Shown: positions 1 through 11,027 of the stretch, in pieces
Numbering within the stretch: the first letter of the stretch is position 1
Layout of the letters: each line of letters begins with the position of its first letter
Origin: Gymnopus androsaceus JB14
Taxonomy: Eukaryota > Basidiomycota > Agaricomycetes > Agaricales > Omphalotaceae
DNA: 64,000 bases
Reading direction: 5' to 3'
Assembly: GCA_009733575.1 (NCBI GenBank)
Contig: ML769387.1
Location: forward strand, 62,001 to 126,000
Translations under genes and position numbers: made by a program
The notes under the pieces: model-generated
What the model saw: the letters and a program-made list of their open reading frames with translations, nothing else
What the model was told of the DNA's origin: nothing
Database searches by the model: none

Positions 1-382
1 CCACTGCGCTTGCGACTTGTAAGTTTACATCTGTTTAGCGTTTCGTTACGCACAAGATTACGCTGCAGAATCCAAATCCATCTGATGAAGCAGCGCTCAG
101 GAATTTTTCCTTGGACTAGGAAAGCCATGAGCATGGTATTTGACGATTTAAGCAAATTGCGCACCATAAACTTTCCCCGCAGGACGCCGTCCACTGGATT
201 CAATTATTGAATGTTTAGAATGATCGACTGTATTGAACATACCATCGATGCCTATAAGAATAAGGAGTCGGACAGCACCAAGTTAGAAATGATTTACCAG
301 CAACTTTGACTTTGTCAGTGTCGTCCATGAGAATCATCTTTAGATCTTCAAAAGTCTTTGGGGCATGTTTCGTGGACGTCAT
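1..382 (-). CDS. Glutamine-synthetase-like protein, N-terminal part (runs off left edge)
   Basis: First exons of a type I glutamine synthetase-like (GS catalytic domain, FluG-like) gene. The ATG at 382-380 opens MTSTKHAPKTFEDLK. Three short introns give a continuous reading: VKVAG, then IDVDGVLRGKFM, then SKEKFLSAASSDGFGFCSV. The DVDGVLRGK and FGFCS signatures are typical of the start of fungal GS-like proteins. The catalytic domain lies outside the window, so activity (glutamine synthesis or a FluG-type signalling role) cannot be judged. The gene is divergent from the WD40 gene with only about 170 bp between the starts, so they probably share a promoter. An in-frame stretch upstream of the chosen ATG has no earlier ATG. 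Confidence 0.7.
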
Positions 383-554
383 TGAAGAACCTGCGATTAA
401 CAGCTCGGGCTGTGGTTCCGAAATCTTAAGAGACAAGATAGGCGCCTGGGCGCGTCGTTAGACGCTCATCGCTTTCTTCTGAACTCTCAACGCACGCTTC
501 GACTAACACAGCGTGTTTTCTCATTCTCTCCTATCCTTACTATCTTATCTTAAA

Positions 555-1936
555 ATGAGTCAAGAATGTCCTTATTCTGTTGCAAGGATTCTGCGAACAC
601 CGGCACACATATCGACTATCGATTTTCGGACACGCAGGCCATCTCTTTGCAGGATCAGGTAAACGAAATGTTTGTTTCTCCAAAATTCAACCAAGTCACG
701 GATCTTAGATGATGGAACGTTGCGCGTTTACGATCTGTCTTCATTCAAAGTTCTGAAAGCCATTCGTGGCTTGCAGAATGAAATATCTTCTATCGCTTGC
801 TTCAAAAGACCTGGATCGGAACTCCGCGATGCTTGGATCGCTTGTGGAAACCATGTACAATTGGTCCATCCGTTGAGCGTACGCCGACTAATACTAAAAG
901 CTCTAGGCTTTCCTCTTCAGAATGGACACTCCCTCCATGATAATGACCGTTCAAGACGCAATAACATCCCTGAAGTTAACCGAGGATGATGATGTTCTGA
1001 ACGAGGTAAGTTGAGCGCCATTTTTCATCCTTCACGTATTCACTCGGTTCAGTAAGATCGTGTTGGACTCTGGCAAGAAGCACCTTGCATTTAGTACAGA
1101 TCTAGGCGTTATTGGTGTAGTCGAACTTTCCAGCCAATCTATTTCGAAGATGAAGGAGAAACATACAAATGTGGGTACAGACTCATCTGGAGTTGCCGTT
1201 GTACTCATCGGCACCGGAATTCAGATATGTGCTTGCGTCAAGTTTATACCCGACAGGCCCCGAGAAATTGTCAGTGCTGGATACGACGAAACATTTCTGC
1301 ACTTTGATTTCTTAGAAGGCGATATACTCTCGCAATGCAAAATCAGTGTGTATGCCAATCAAGAAATTTCATCTGAGTTCACGATTCTCTCTGCAGGCTC
1401 TTCATCCATGGAAGGAGGAGTATTGCTCTCTCCCCCATTCGTCATGTCGACAGCATTCTCCTCGACTGGTATTCTTGCGGCTGGGACCGCAGATGGTCGT
1501 CTCTGGATAGGACTCGGAGGTCAGAAAACACCTTCAAAAAGCAAGGCGCGAGCAAAATCCAGAAAGTGGAACGGATTAAAGGACGATGAACAAGTCTGTA
1601 CAAAAGTCGCCGACGGACCAGTAGTTGCAATGTGCGTTGGCGTCGAGACTCATTCAAAGCTCCAGCCTCTGATAGATCTACCTCATGCAGGTCGTTTTCC
1701 AGCTTCAGACATACTCACTGCTTCTACTCTCCTCGGCACAATCAAGACAGTGGAGAATAAATAGTGAAGCTGACAATATTGTCGAGGAGTTGTGGAGAAA
1801 AGAGGCACCTGGGCTGGAAAAAGTCAATGCTCTGGTCACGAATGACACGAAAATTATTATTGGTGGGTTTGCAAAAGATGGCAAGGGTATCATCGAGATA
1901 TGGGATAAACGAGCATCAATCCAAACCTCCACGTAA
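555..1936 (+). CDS. WD40-repeat beta-propeller protein, with apparent frame breaks
   Basis: Multi-exon WD40 protein. Recognisable blades include GHLFAGSDDGTLRVYDL (from about 628 and continuing after an intron at about 659-708), REIVSAGYDETFLHFDF, a TGILAAGTADGRLW blade, and a C-terminal part with NIVEELWRKEAPGLEKV and GKGIIEIWDK. It probably acts as a protein-interaction scaffold; no partner can be inferred. Several introns splice cleanly (for example about 1171-1225 and 1342-1396). The frame shifts by one base near 627-635, near 870-921 and near 1750-1756. These could be real lesions (pseudogene) or sequence errors. The start at 555 is chosen because ILRTPAHISTIDF, a normal beginning for this family, follows in frame. 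Divergent from the GS-like gene. Confidence 0.6.
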
Positions 1937-2204
1937 TTCGAGAAATACACTCCTCGCGTTCCATTTGCTTCACTTACAACCGCTCGCATTGTGGGTACTG
2001 GCCGTGCATTGCACTCACACGCTCAAGTAAGGCTAGCTCGTTTGCGCCCATATCCTCTTCGACAAACCATTTAACCATTGATCTTGTTTTTGCGTTGCTC
2101 AGCCGGGCGAAACTCGTTGCGGGCAGCGGAACTCCAACAACGAGTTGAGCCTCTTCAGTGTAATCCATGAGTTGCTTTAGAACATGGTAGCTCTATGTAC
2201 TAAA

Positions 2205-4279
2205 CTAAAGCCCCGGGAATATATCAAACAAAAAAAAGTTTTCCTGGGTATAAGTAACACCATCGACAATGCTTGTTATTTCCGACAAGTACATGACATT
2301 ATCGCTGACAGTGGTTGTGAAGAACGTAAATCCTCCCTCAGAGGGATTGCTCTCGTCGAGTTGGAGATTAATAGAGGTGGTGGAGGAAGGAAAGGGGGAG
2401 TAGGGGCGAAGTGATTCTGGTTGAAATGCAATAACAGACACGTTGGTTGAAGCTGCGTCCCCGCGTACCTATAAAACATGAGATGTGAGTATCTCCAAGC
2501 ACAAGCGTGGGTGCATATAACCACGTACCGCGATAACAACTTTTATATCTAAGCCAACCTCTGGTACTTGAATTAACTTGAGTGCGGATACTATCGACAA
2601 ATAGTGAATCCTGCTCAATCACATAACCAGAGCCACTATTATCGACAACGACTGGATCGGAGCCGTCATTGTCATTGATTTCAAACCAAAACTTGGAAAT
2701 CGAAGAAGTGGCATTGATAGTCGCGTTGAAAAAGTATCGTTCAGCAGTTACACCTTGCGCTTGACCAATTATAGTGAATTGAACTTGTTCGGTGCTGGAT
2801 GGCATTACAGAGCATCCCAGTAGATGGACAGAAAGAATCCTGTCGATCGGCCCACAGCATGGTTACCGTCGAGGTCGCACTGGGACTGAGAACCTAGAAA
2901 TCTCATTTATTAGTGCTAGCACTGGGCAGCTCCAAGTCAAAGTATACGTACTCGAAGAGAGGTGGTTAAAATGAGTGTACCATTTTGGTATGAAAACAAG
3001 GGATCGCCTATGAGGTAGTCAAACGGTTCAGTAATAGGACCGGTGAGGTTCACGCCATTTGGAACAGTGTTGATCATTCTTTGGATCAAGCTTCCGCAAG
3101 TTTCACTGAACGTATCAGGCGAGAGAAGACTGGTTATGAAAGTAATGATCATCGTGCAGAGTTTTTGAAGATAGAATGAACACACCTTTGCATGGTTACA
3201 TTTCCGTCACTCGAGAAGATGCGGAAATCAGATCTCGTAGTTACATTCGGGCCCACAACAAGTATATCTTGAGTAGTATTCTGGAGATACTGGGAGACTC
3301 TGTTTACGAGTTTCGTGTGAAATGGCCGAAAGAAATCAGACAGCATAGCCTTCACTTACATTGTGGTATCAAAAGCAGGAGTGGTATCAAAGGTATCAAC
3401 ATCAATTGAGGTATTGGTCACAATCAAAGGGAAATCTGCTTGTCTGACGCCGCCGATTGTATGTCCACATGCAACGAGAGCTATCATCTCTGTTTCGTTG
3501 AAACCCTGGCGCCGAAAAGACTCTATGTGAGAGGCAAGAGGCTCCTGTGGCTGGGGAACAAGCGGTGGGCCCGCTTCAGTGGCGTCGACGCGGCCTGCAC
3601 TGAAAGGAATAACTGGGCCCCGCATGCCACGACAGCAAATACTGCTCCGAGAGCTATCACATCCGCCACTGTTTTCGGTTAGTAATTTGATTAGATATCG
3701 TTTGTGTTCAAAAATTAATACATACTTCCATAAATGGAGTGACAATGGGCTCAACAAAAGATGAAAGGAATTAAAGTCATTCAACGAGGCAATCATTCCT
3801 TCTCCGATATTCTGTTGTAGTATTAGGTTTACGCAGCCCACTGAGGAAAATTGTGGATTATAAATACCTGAGGTCTATCGAGTTCGTACATAATTGATGC
3901 GTCCAACCCTCCAGTACCGTCGTCTACATTGTGTGTCGACATGTCGTGATAAGCCTACACGAAGCAGCCGAGTCAGTTGTTTATTTGAAAGCCATTGCGA
4001 ATGCACTTGCAAGGCGAAGCCATTGCGCTGCTACGGTTGTGTCATCCCGTGCAGCGCATCCTTGCGCAAAGTTCAAGGGACCTATGGGCCGTAAGAAGTG
4101 AAGTTGTCAGTTTTCATCTGCGGTCTGTTGAGGGAAAACTGCTGCTCACCCTCGTAAAGTTGGCGGTCCGAATAACTCAGCAGAAGGTTGGGCCATTGGA
4201 AGGTTGAGCCGTGGACAAAGCCAACAAAGGAGGTGCATAGTAAGATTAGCCGGATAGACAAGGAGAGGACCGGGGTCAT
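2205..4279 (-). CDS. Secreted plant-type heme peroxidase, with apparent frame breaks
   Basis: Heme peroxidase of the class I/II superfamily. It begins with a signal peptide (MTPVLSLSIRLILLCTSFVG...HGS). The distal site reads QWLRLAYHDMSTHNVDDG with the conserved R and H four residues apart. The proximal heme ligand is in EMIALVACGHTIGGV. A long Thr/Asn/Ser-rich C-terminal part (GVNLTGPITEPFDYLIGDP, then KFWFEINDNDGSDPVVVDN) with many N-glycosylation sites follows. About seven short introns reconstruct well; the one at 3955-4010 has a GC donor. The reading frame breaks by one base near 3745-3775, at a GGG run near 2816-2818 and near 2578-2586. It is therefore either a recent pseudogene or affected by sequence errors. 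Expected role: extracellular oxidation. I cannot assign it to lignin, manganese or generic peroxidases. Confidence 0.65.
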
Positions 4280-5252
4280 ATTGCGAATGATCTGGGACTA
4301 ACACTATACGGATGGGCCATGGTACTTGTACTTTTGTGATTCTATGTATTAGGAATAGCACAGCATCGATTTGACTAGCGAGACTCAAGGGTCGACTTGT
4401 CAAGAGGGATTCAAACAATACCGGGCGCTCACTATGACGGTAGATTTCACGGAATATTCTGCCCGTTACTTTGATGGAGCGTACTCCATTTACCGTATGT
4501 CCTACTCTGTCTGTCTAATCTATGGGAACATTTGTACAATTAATTCCTACTCTAAAATCGGATAAAAGTCCATTTTCAGAGGTAATCAGGATATCCGGTC
4601 ACTTCATTAGTACCAAATTAGTACAAGTTCAATCAAGAGTTCAATTGCGTGTCGGCGTGTCGCGCATCGCGCCGTACAAACTTACCATATTAATTTCATT
4701 GGAGTTCGAGTGCATTTCCTAAATGTGTGCCCATGGAATAATTTTGAGCTGTTTTCAAATTTCGAGTCACAAGCAGAGACCTTGGACCACGTACTTAGCG
4801 CCCATGCCGAGACGCCGAAAATTTGCCGAAAATCCTAAGCTTCAATAACACTCAAATAACAGTGGAAGATAGGTTGCAAGCCTAATTAAAAAGTGAGATC
4901 CATTGATACTTATATGGCAGTAGAATACAAGTTTTACAGTACTTTCACAAAAATTGAGTAAGTTCACAGCGTAGTGAGTACCTTTTGATGTGAGAGTAAG
5001 CCTGAGAACTTGGAAATTGAATAGAAGTAGAATTTTCCGTGAAAAGTAACGTTATAGCTCACCGTCAAATTCTGTTTTTTGGACGCAAAATATATTGTGG
5101 ACAGCTTTCCTGCCATGCAGTCAAAGCATTCTTGAGATAGATTGATCATCTACCATTCAACTCTGACAGTATATACCGTACATACCTTTCAAAAATAAAA
5201 GAACCAAGGGAAAGCGTATATTTCTCCGTCGTTGCTCGATCCGCAGTCTATA
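4280..5252. other. AT-rich intergenic spacer
   Basis: No gene recognised on either strand. The stretch is AT-rich with only short ORFs lacking family resemblance. It holds the peroxidase promoter at its left end and runs into the hAT-type element on the right. Confidence 0.5.
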
Positions 5253-5260
5253 CTTACATG
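5253..5260. repeat. Left target-site duplication of the hAT-type element (CTTACATG)
   Basis: The 8-mer CTTACATG directly precedes the inverted repeat at 5261. The matching right copy is split: CTTA at 5788-5791 and CATG at 6391-6394, on either side of the second element. An 8-bp duplication is the hallmark of hAT transposition. Confidence 0.8.
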
Positions 5261-5787
5261 TAGTGCTGCCGCAAGCTGAGACCAAGCTGAGACCGAGGTG
5301 ACGGATTCGGTACCTTGATGGAGTCAAGGCGAGGCAAGGTTGATGGCCTTGCCGAGGTAACTCGAGGTAATGTTCCGAATATGGATTCGGCCTTGCACGG
5401 CTCCTTATAAATTGCATCGAAGTCTTCACCTTAGAGATTTGAGTATGTACTAGTCATTAAAAGATATATCTACAGTATATGTATTACTTTGGCTTTTTAT
5501 GTATATGACTAGTATAATCCTGAGATGATTATATCATTAAACCAAGCTCCATATTGTTTTGAGACTTGAGAGTTGAATTGCGTAGGACTAAGATTAACAG
5601 AAAATAATTTTATTGTGGTAGAGTAGTTGGAAGTATGAAGAAAAGGATGTAAACGCGATGGCATCCAAATTAAGAACCAAGGTCAAGGCAAGGGATCAAA
5701 CCTCGGCACCTTGGTTGCCTATTATGGAACTAAGGTGAGGTGAGGTAAGTTCCGGGTTCAAGGTACCTCTACCTTGCGGCAGCACTA
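5261..5787. mobile_element. hAT-type MITE (non-autonomous, about 527 bp)
   Basis: Perfect 15-bp terminal inverted repeats, TAGTGCTGCCGCAAG at 5261-5275 and its reverse complement at 5773-5787. The interior is rich in AAGGT/ACCTTG and CTCGAGGTAA-like subterminal motifs in both orientations, as in hAT elements. It has no ORF long enough for a transposase, so it needs one supplied in trans. It is flanked by an 8-bp duplication that becomes perfect once the neighbouring element at 5792-6388 is removed. Confidence 0.8.
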
Positions 5788-5791
5788 CTTA

Positions 5792-6388
5792 CAGTGTTCT
5801 ATGGCTCCTTGAACCAGAACTTTGAATTTTCCTTGCGATTTTTTGTTCTGCAAGAAGTAGCAAATTCTTTGTATCTAGTATTTTGCTAAAAGAAAGAACA
5901 AGTGTTTTTAGATAATCAAAAAAGGGAAAACATTGCTGTAGGGAGTTCCGCAAAAATATCTAAAGAATTAGTTGATTCTCACGTTTATGGCTCCTTGAAC
6001 CACGCCAAATTTGGCAGATCAAATTGTGCTGTCATACTTATGTTGCTCACTTAAGGAACAGACATCCTCCTTCCACAAGGCTGAGTATCTCAGATGCTGG
6101 AAATAGCGATTATGTATTTATGTACCATTTTTGTCAGGGCCCTGAGTATCAGTATTCAGCTAGTAAACGAAAATATATGTTTTCGAATGAAAAATATTCC
6201 AAAATACTTGATGTTTGATTTCCTGCATCTCGAGATTGGGAGCTAACACTCTGAGTATTTTCTCAACAATGCATCATGTACGTTCATTAAGTTTGTGACA
6301 GTACTTTAAGGTAAATACACCCTGCAAAAAAAAAATTACGGTTGGTGGTTCAAGGAGCCATAGTGGCTCAAGGAACCATAGAACACTG
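5792..6388. mobile_element. Tc1/mariner-type MITE (about 597 bp) nested in the hAT target site
   Basis: Ends in CAGTGTTCTATGG on the left and its reverse complement on the right, with TIR similarity extending over about 25 bp (the left end continues CTCCTTGAACCA). It is flanked by TA at 5790-5791 and TA at 6389-6390, the canonical mariner target duplication, and CAGTG ends are usual for the group. An internal sub-repeat TATGGCTCCTTGAACCA occurs near the left end, again at about 5985-6002, and inverted at about 6346-6362. No transposase ORF is visible. It inserted into the TA of CTTACATG, the right duplication of the older hAT element. Confidence 0.8.
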
Positions 6389-6394
6389 TACATG

Positions 6395-8681
6395 TCTAAC
6401 AATTTACAAAACAAGCAGAATCTATACTTCGATACGTATTCTGTCAGATGCAGTTTTCGGCAAGACGGGAAAACACCTGTCCTGAGTAGAACTTGAAGAG
6501 CGACACTCTGAGCTTGAAGTCATTGATTTCGAAGATGTGATTAATCGATGCGATATGAGCCCTGGTCGCTTCGAAGGCTCAAGGCAATCCGTGACTACTA
6601 TAATGTCCCATCTCCGCTCCTCGCCTATTATTCTACTTGGGCCCTCTGAGCGCTACTCAAACTTTTCGACCTTGATCATTTGGCCGTTGGGCTGGCCAGA
6701 GGGCTCCGGGTTCCCATCTAAATTGGTCTACGTAGAGTCTGCCACTCGCTTTTGGAATCATATGGTTCTATGGATTTGATTTCTGGGAATTCAAGGGCGG
6801 AGAAGAACTATTCGAAGATGTAACAGGATGTACGGAGGGAGGATCTTGGGATTGATGCACCAAGTATCTCAGTCGGGTGATTTTAGACTCGTTATACATG
6901 TACTGGAGCAAGGTGCATAATAAACCCGCTGATATAGCACCTAGTAACGCGGCTTGAAGGTTTTCTGAAAGCCAAATAAGCCATCGCAACGAAATTTCAA
7001 CGAAATTTAAGACGCACTAGTTAAACCGCGTATAATTCCACCGGTGAAAACCCCGCTAACAGCAGAGTCTAGCAAACGGTCGGTACGAATCTCTGACCAC
7101 CCCAAATCACTCGTAGTTCCCTCTTTCCGTCTGCGTTACATATTGTGCACCAGGAAGTACAGAGACTAGCAGCGGACTGACCGCGAATTCTCGTATACCT
7201 TGGTCTTTTATAAGCTTGAATCCATTTAAAACACGTAGAAAACGCACTGAAAAAGGTAGCACCGGATATTCCACCGTTTATCCCAGCTGAAAACGCGAGA
7301 AGAGTAGAATTGGGTTTTGCTGTTAAAATTCCATGAATTCCAGTGCCGAAAGCGCTAGCAGCAGCTATTAAGTGAAGAATCAGAGTCAGAGGATGAGATT
7401 GGATAGATGGATGACTTGCATGTTATAATTGTTCCCTGCAGCACTGAGCGGTGCGAGCTCATGGGTTAGGGAACGGTGAGAAATAGACGCCCGACGTCGA
7501 CGTCCAACCAAGTCCGGAAATCCTCGGACTATTCGGCGAGTAGCACAGACCCGGTTGCTGCAGGTTCCTCAGTAAATCTAGCTTCGTTCCTCTCACTCTC
7601 CACCAAGCTCCGATCCAAAGAGGTATACCGCCTCGATTCAGCTCGGTCTTCTGTTTATTCAGCAGTGGGTCCTTCTACTCTGACGAGCTTACGACTGCTC
7701 ACGAGCTCGTAAATAGTCGTCCGGTTCTGAGTTAACTTGCTCGACTACAAATTCACCAAAGTTGATGATCATGGCTCGACTGATTACTCGCAGGAGTTTG
7801 CCAGAGTGACTCGTCTCGAGCGACCTCATCTTGCACTCCTCGGCCTCGAATGGAGAGTTTGCGACGACCCAGAGTCCTCGTAGAGTTTCTCCAGTGACTC
7901 CTCGCTCGGGAATCTTCAAGAAGCTTCTATACCTTGTTCTGATTAATACGAGATTCTTGAGGTTTTGCCTGGTTTTGCTCGACTTTATTGGGAAAGGTCA
8001 AGTTGCAGCTACCATGGCCGCATCGCTTACTCGGAAGACTGGACAGTCTGGGTCCGTCATGGCCAACATTGTCATGTTCAATACCACGCTTCAAAAACTC
8101 CAAGGTCGAACAACATTTTCAACGAATCTTTGGGAAAGTCGCTCCATGAGCGTGCGACCCGCAATCTTCGCCCTAGCAGTTGGAAAAACAAGAACAAGTT
8201 CACTCTACCATCCACAATTTACGATGAAATTCTATCGTTTTAGATGGGGCCAAAGTTTGCCTCGTGTGCAGACAGCGAAAGGTCGACTTCAGTGTTCTAT
8301 TTTCAGACTCTCGAAAATCTCAAAATTCTTGCAGAACCAGAAGACGAGATGAACCTATTGAAACCTATCCAAGTTTGCGTTGAAATTGAGAATAATTCAT
8401 GCTTCAATGTCCTTCCTGATGGTTTCGTTCTCTTCGTGGGGAGTATGTACGAGACTTAGAATGTTAGGGAATTGGGATATCCTCTGATATCCTGGCAAAC
8501 AAGTCGATCTTGTGAGTTGGTGTTTTTGTATGTCGTCCATCTTAGCACCATTCTCTGTCCATTAACTCGTCAGCTCATACTTTTTTCGCAGGTAGAAATA
8601 CAGTCTAGCGGGATTTCTTGCTGGAGTAAAAATAAGATGATTTACTCTAGATATTATGACTACTGTTAAACTCACTTCAAC
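6395..8681. other. Intergenic region without a recognised gene
   Basis: Contains scattered ORFs (for example minus strand 6768-6989 with a hydrophobic stretch LLGAISAGLLCTLLQYMY that could be a remnant of a membrane protein, and plus strand 7831-8352). None shows a family signature or a convincing exon series. I see no RNA gene before the tRNA. Confidence 0.4.
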
Positions 8682-8769
8682 GGCCGCGTGGCCTAATGGC
8701 AAGGCGTTGGTTTCCGGTTTCTTCAATCCACCGAGCCAGAAATTGTGGGTTCGATCCCCACCGTGGTCG
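8682..8769 (+). tRNA. tRNA-Arg(CCG) with a short intron
   Basis: Cloverleaf by hand: acceptor GGCCGCG (8682-8688) pairs with CGTGGTC (8762-8768); D-arm GCCT/AGGC (8691-8705); anticodon stem TTGGT (8707-8711) with GCCAG (8735-8739); anticodon CCG at 8714-8716 followed by G37. About 16 bases (8718-8733) sit between positions 37 and 38, the canonical place for a tRNA intron. Variable loop AAATT; T-arm GTGGG/CCCAC with loop TTCGATC. Both internal promoter boxes are intact (A box TGGCCTAATGG, B box GGTTCGATCC). It reads the arginine codon CGG. Confidence 0.85.
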
Positions 8770-8944
8770 ATGCATGCGCATGATTCGAGTACTAAGGGAA
8801 GCGTTTGTTTTTGTTTTTGCTTAGGCGCTTATTGTTACAAAACGTATGTCACGCTCGATATACCGGTATTTCTGTCGCTGCGTTCTATTCTGCCCTATTT
8901 TTTGATCTTGGAACTTGTGCTGGCGCATACGATCAGGCGCCACG

Positions 8945-10758
8945 CGATCGAGCGCTTACGGGCCTCAACTTGAACTTCCATGTCGTGTGCTTCCCAGCAC
9001 ACCCAGTGGGACACTCCCCATTCACCTTTCGCCTCTGTGCTTGGAACAAACCATGCACCTACCACATACGAGCTGAACCAGATCAAATCTCTACTTGTTC
9101 ATCCCCAGCATGAACTTTCGAGATTGGAAGCGGAAATTCGGACGTGTTCAAACTCTTTTGGATAGTCTTTTGTCGGAAAAGCAGAGAATTGAAACATACA
9201 TTCAGGCTCATACGACTTTGCTTTCTCCGATGCGACAGATTCCTCAGGAAACACTTACGGAGATATTCATACACTGTCTTCCAGCAGAGCCTTCCTTATG
9301 CGGTCCGAAGTTTGAGTGAGGCTCCGCTCATCCTTACTACGATCTGTTGGGATTGGAGGCGCGTCGTCCTCAATACGCCTTATCTGTGGAATTCATTGCA
9401 TATTTACCTTCCTCCGCATTTGACCGTTGATGCTTGCTCCCGACGGATCCAAGGCATCACTGCTTGGTTGGAACGCTCCGGCTCACTTCCACTGTCCATA
9501 TCCTTTCATGGACACGCCGCTGAACGAAATTGGTACGAAGCTACCAGTGCATTCCAATGCGAAAACATGGAGCTCGATGGTTCGCTCTCTGAATGCGATT
9601 CAGCGATAGATTCGCCAAGATATATCTGTCTCTATCTCCCATATATTGTCTATCCTTGAACGTCTATCCCCTTCCCAGTTTCCCGTGCTCACATCATTCC
9701 AGGTGCGAGATGCAGATTATTACTGGGGAATAGATCCGGTATGGATTCCTGAGGTAGAGCTCCGCCAAATTCATAAAGCGCTTGCTCCGCTTTTGTCACG
9801 AATGCCTGTTCTGGAAACCTTGGACATCAATTTCTTCGTCAAGAAAAACAGCTACTATGCATTACCTTGCAATTGGGGACGTCTAACCACGCTCCAAGTG
9901 GAACGAATACATCTGACCGAAGTAATGAAGATTTTGGTAAACACTCCGCGAATGCAGTCTATCAAGTTCAATGTTTATCTATCCAACAACTTTTCCCTTG
10001 ATAACATTCCTACACTGCCAGTACATCTCCACAATTTGAATGAGATGCGGTTGACATTGCCTGGGATTGGGTATTCTGCTGCTGAAATCGAGACTCTAAC
10101 GTCCATGTTTAACCGCATCCAATGCCCTGCTTTGCGATTGCTGAGCTTCACCTGTCAATTCTCCAGCTTGCCGTTTGTTGGGCAGTCACTGCATGCACTG
10201 GAGACATTACAGCTGGATATGCCAGTGACATCCGAACTATTAACAGATTGTATTTCTTGGACTCCAAGTCTAACCACCTTTCAACTTTCGGCTCGATTCA
10301 TGTCCAACTGCGATGGGTCTGGGGCTTTCTCACATCCTCTCGAGGACTCGCATCTTTTCACCCTCACACCATCAGCCACCAACTCTACTCCCTCATGGCC
10401 ACAGCTAGAAAATATTCGAATTTTCAGTCAATACAGTAGTCCTTTTCCTACGGCCGCCAGCTCTTTAACCAGTGCAGCGTTGGTCGGTTTCCTCGAGAGC
10501 CGGTCACTGACATTGAAGTCTTGCGACCTATTGCTTCTCCACCCGCCGTCGCTCTCAGAAGTCGAGCTTGACACTTTGCGGAATCTCAAAAAGGATGGGA
10601 TGAAGCTTCGCGTACGTTGGGCCAAACCTCCTCCTGAGTCAGGACCTGATTTACCGGATACGGGGCTTGTAGAGTCCCCAAAACTAGTATTTCCTAGAGC
10701 TGACCTATCTCCGCATTCGAATACGGAAGGACTCTATGGTATGGTTGTTATCGTTTGA
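8945..10758 (+). pseudogene. F-box protein gene, broken (copy A)
   Basis: Resembles Agaricomycete F-box-like genes: an N-terminal segment (ASVLGTNHAPTTYELNQIKS, then LSRLEAEI), a helix-rich stretch QTLLDSLLSEKQRIETYI, the F-box-like PQETLTEIFIHCLPAEPS, RDWRRV-type sequence followed by TPYLWNSLHIYLP, and a leucine-rich C-terminal part in one long frame from about 9610 to 10758. To follow the protein one must change frame near 9135, near 9295 and between about 9490 and 9570, and cross an in-frame stop at 9607-9609. That is too many lesions for a working gene. Substrate adaptors of SCF ubiquitin ligases are the expected ancestral role. Related fragments occur at 25.7-26.7 kb. Confidence 0.7.
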
Positions 10759-11027
10759 ATGGAATATTTTCGTTGCCGAAACAGTAGGAATTATAGGATA
10801 AGAACGTAGCGTAGTTAGTCGGCCAGAATTAACACGCGAACCTCGACTCGAGTGAAGGTAAATCGATATCGTTCGCTACTCACAGCCTCAACATGTGAAG
10901 GCAGAACCAAATTCGGCGGATGAGGCTGAGTTAGATCCTGCGCACGGTATCTACGCGCCACGTATAAGCGCCTTGTAGTAAGCGCTCTTTCGCCGCTCAA
11001 AATTGAAATTGCACTTCTCTCTAACGA

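Noticed and set aside
6768..6989. Minus-strand 73-aa ORF with a hydrophobic stretch
   Set aside because: Only one membrane-like segment, no exons linked to it and no recognised family; mentioned in the spacer entry but not called as a gene.
10122..10439. Plus-strand ORF of 105 aa within the F-box region
   Set aside because: Shadow of the 9610-10758 frame, which has the leucine-rich pattern and a much longer open run.
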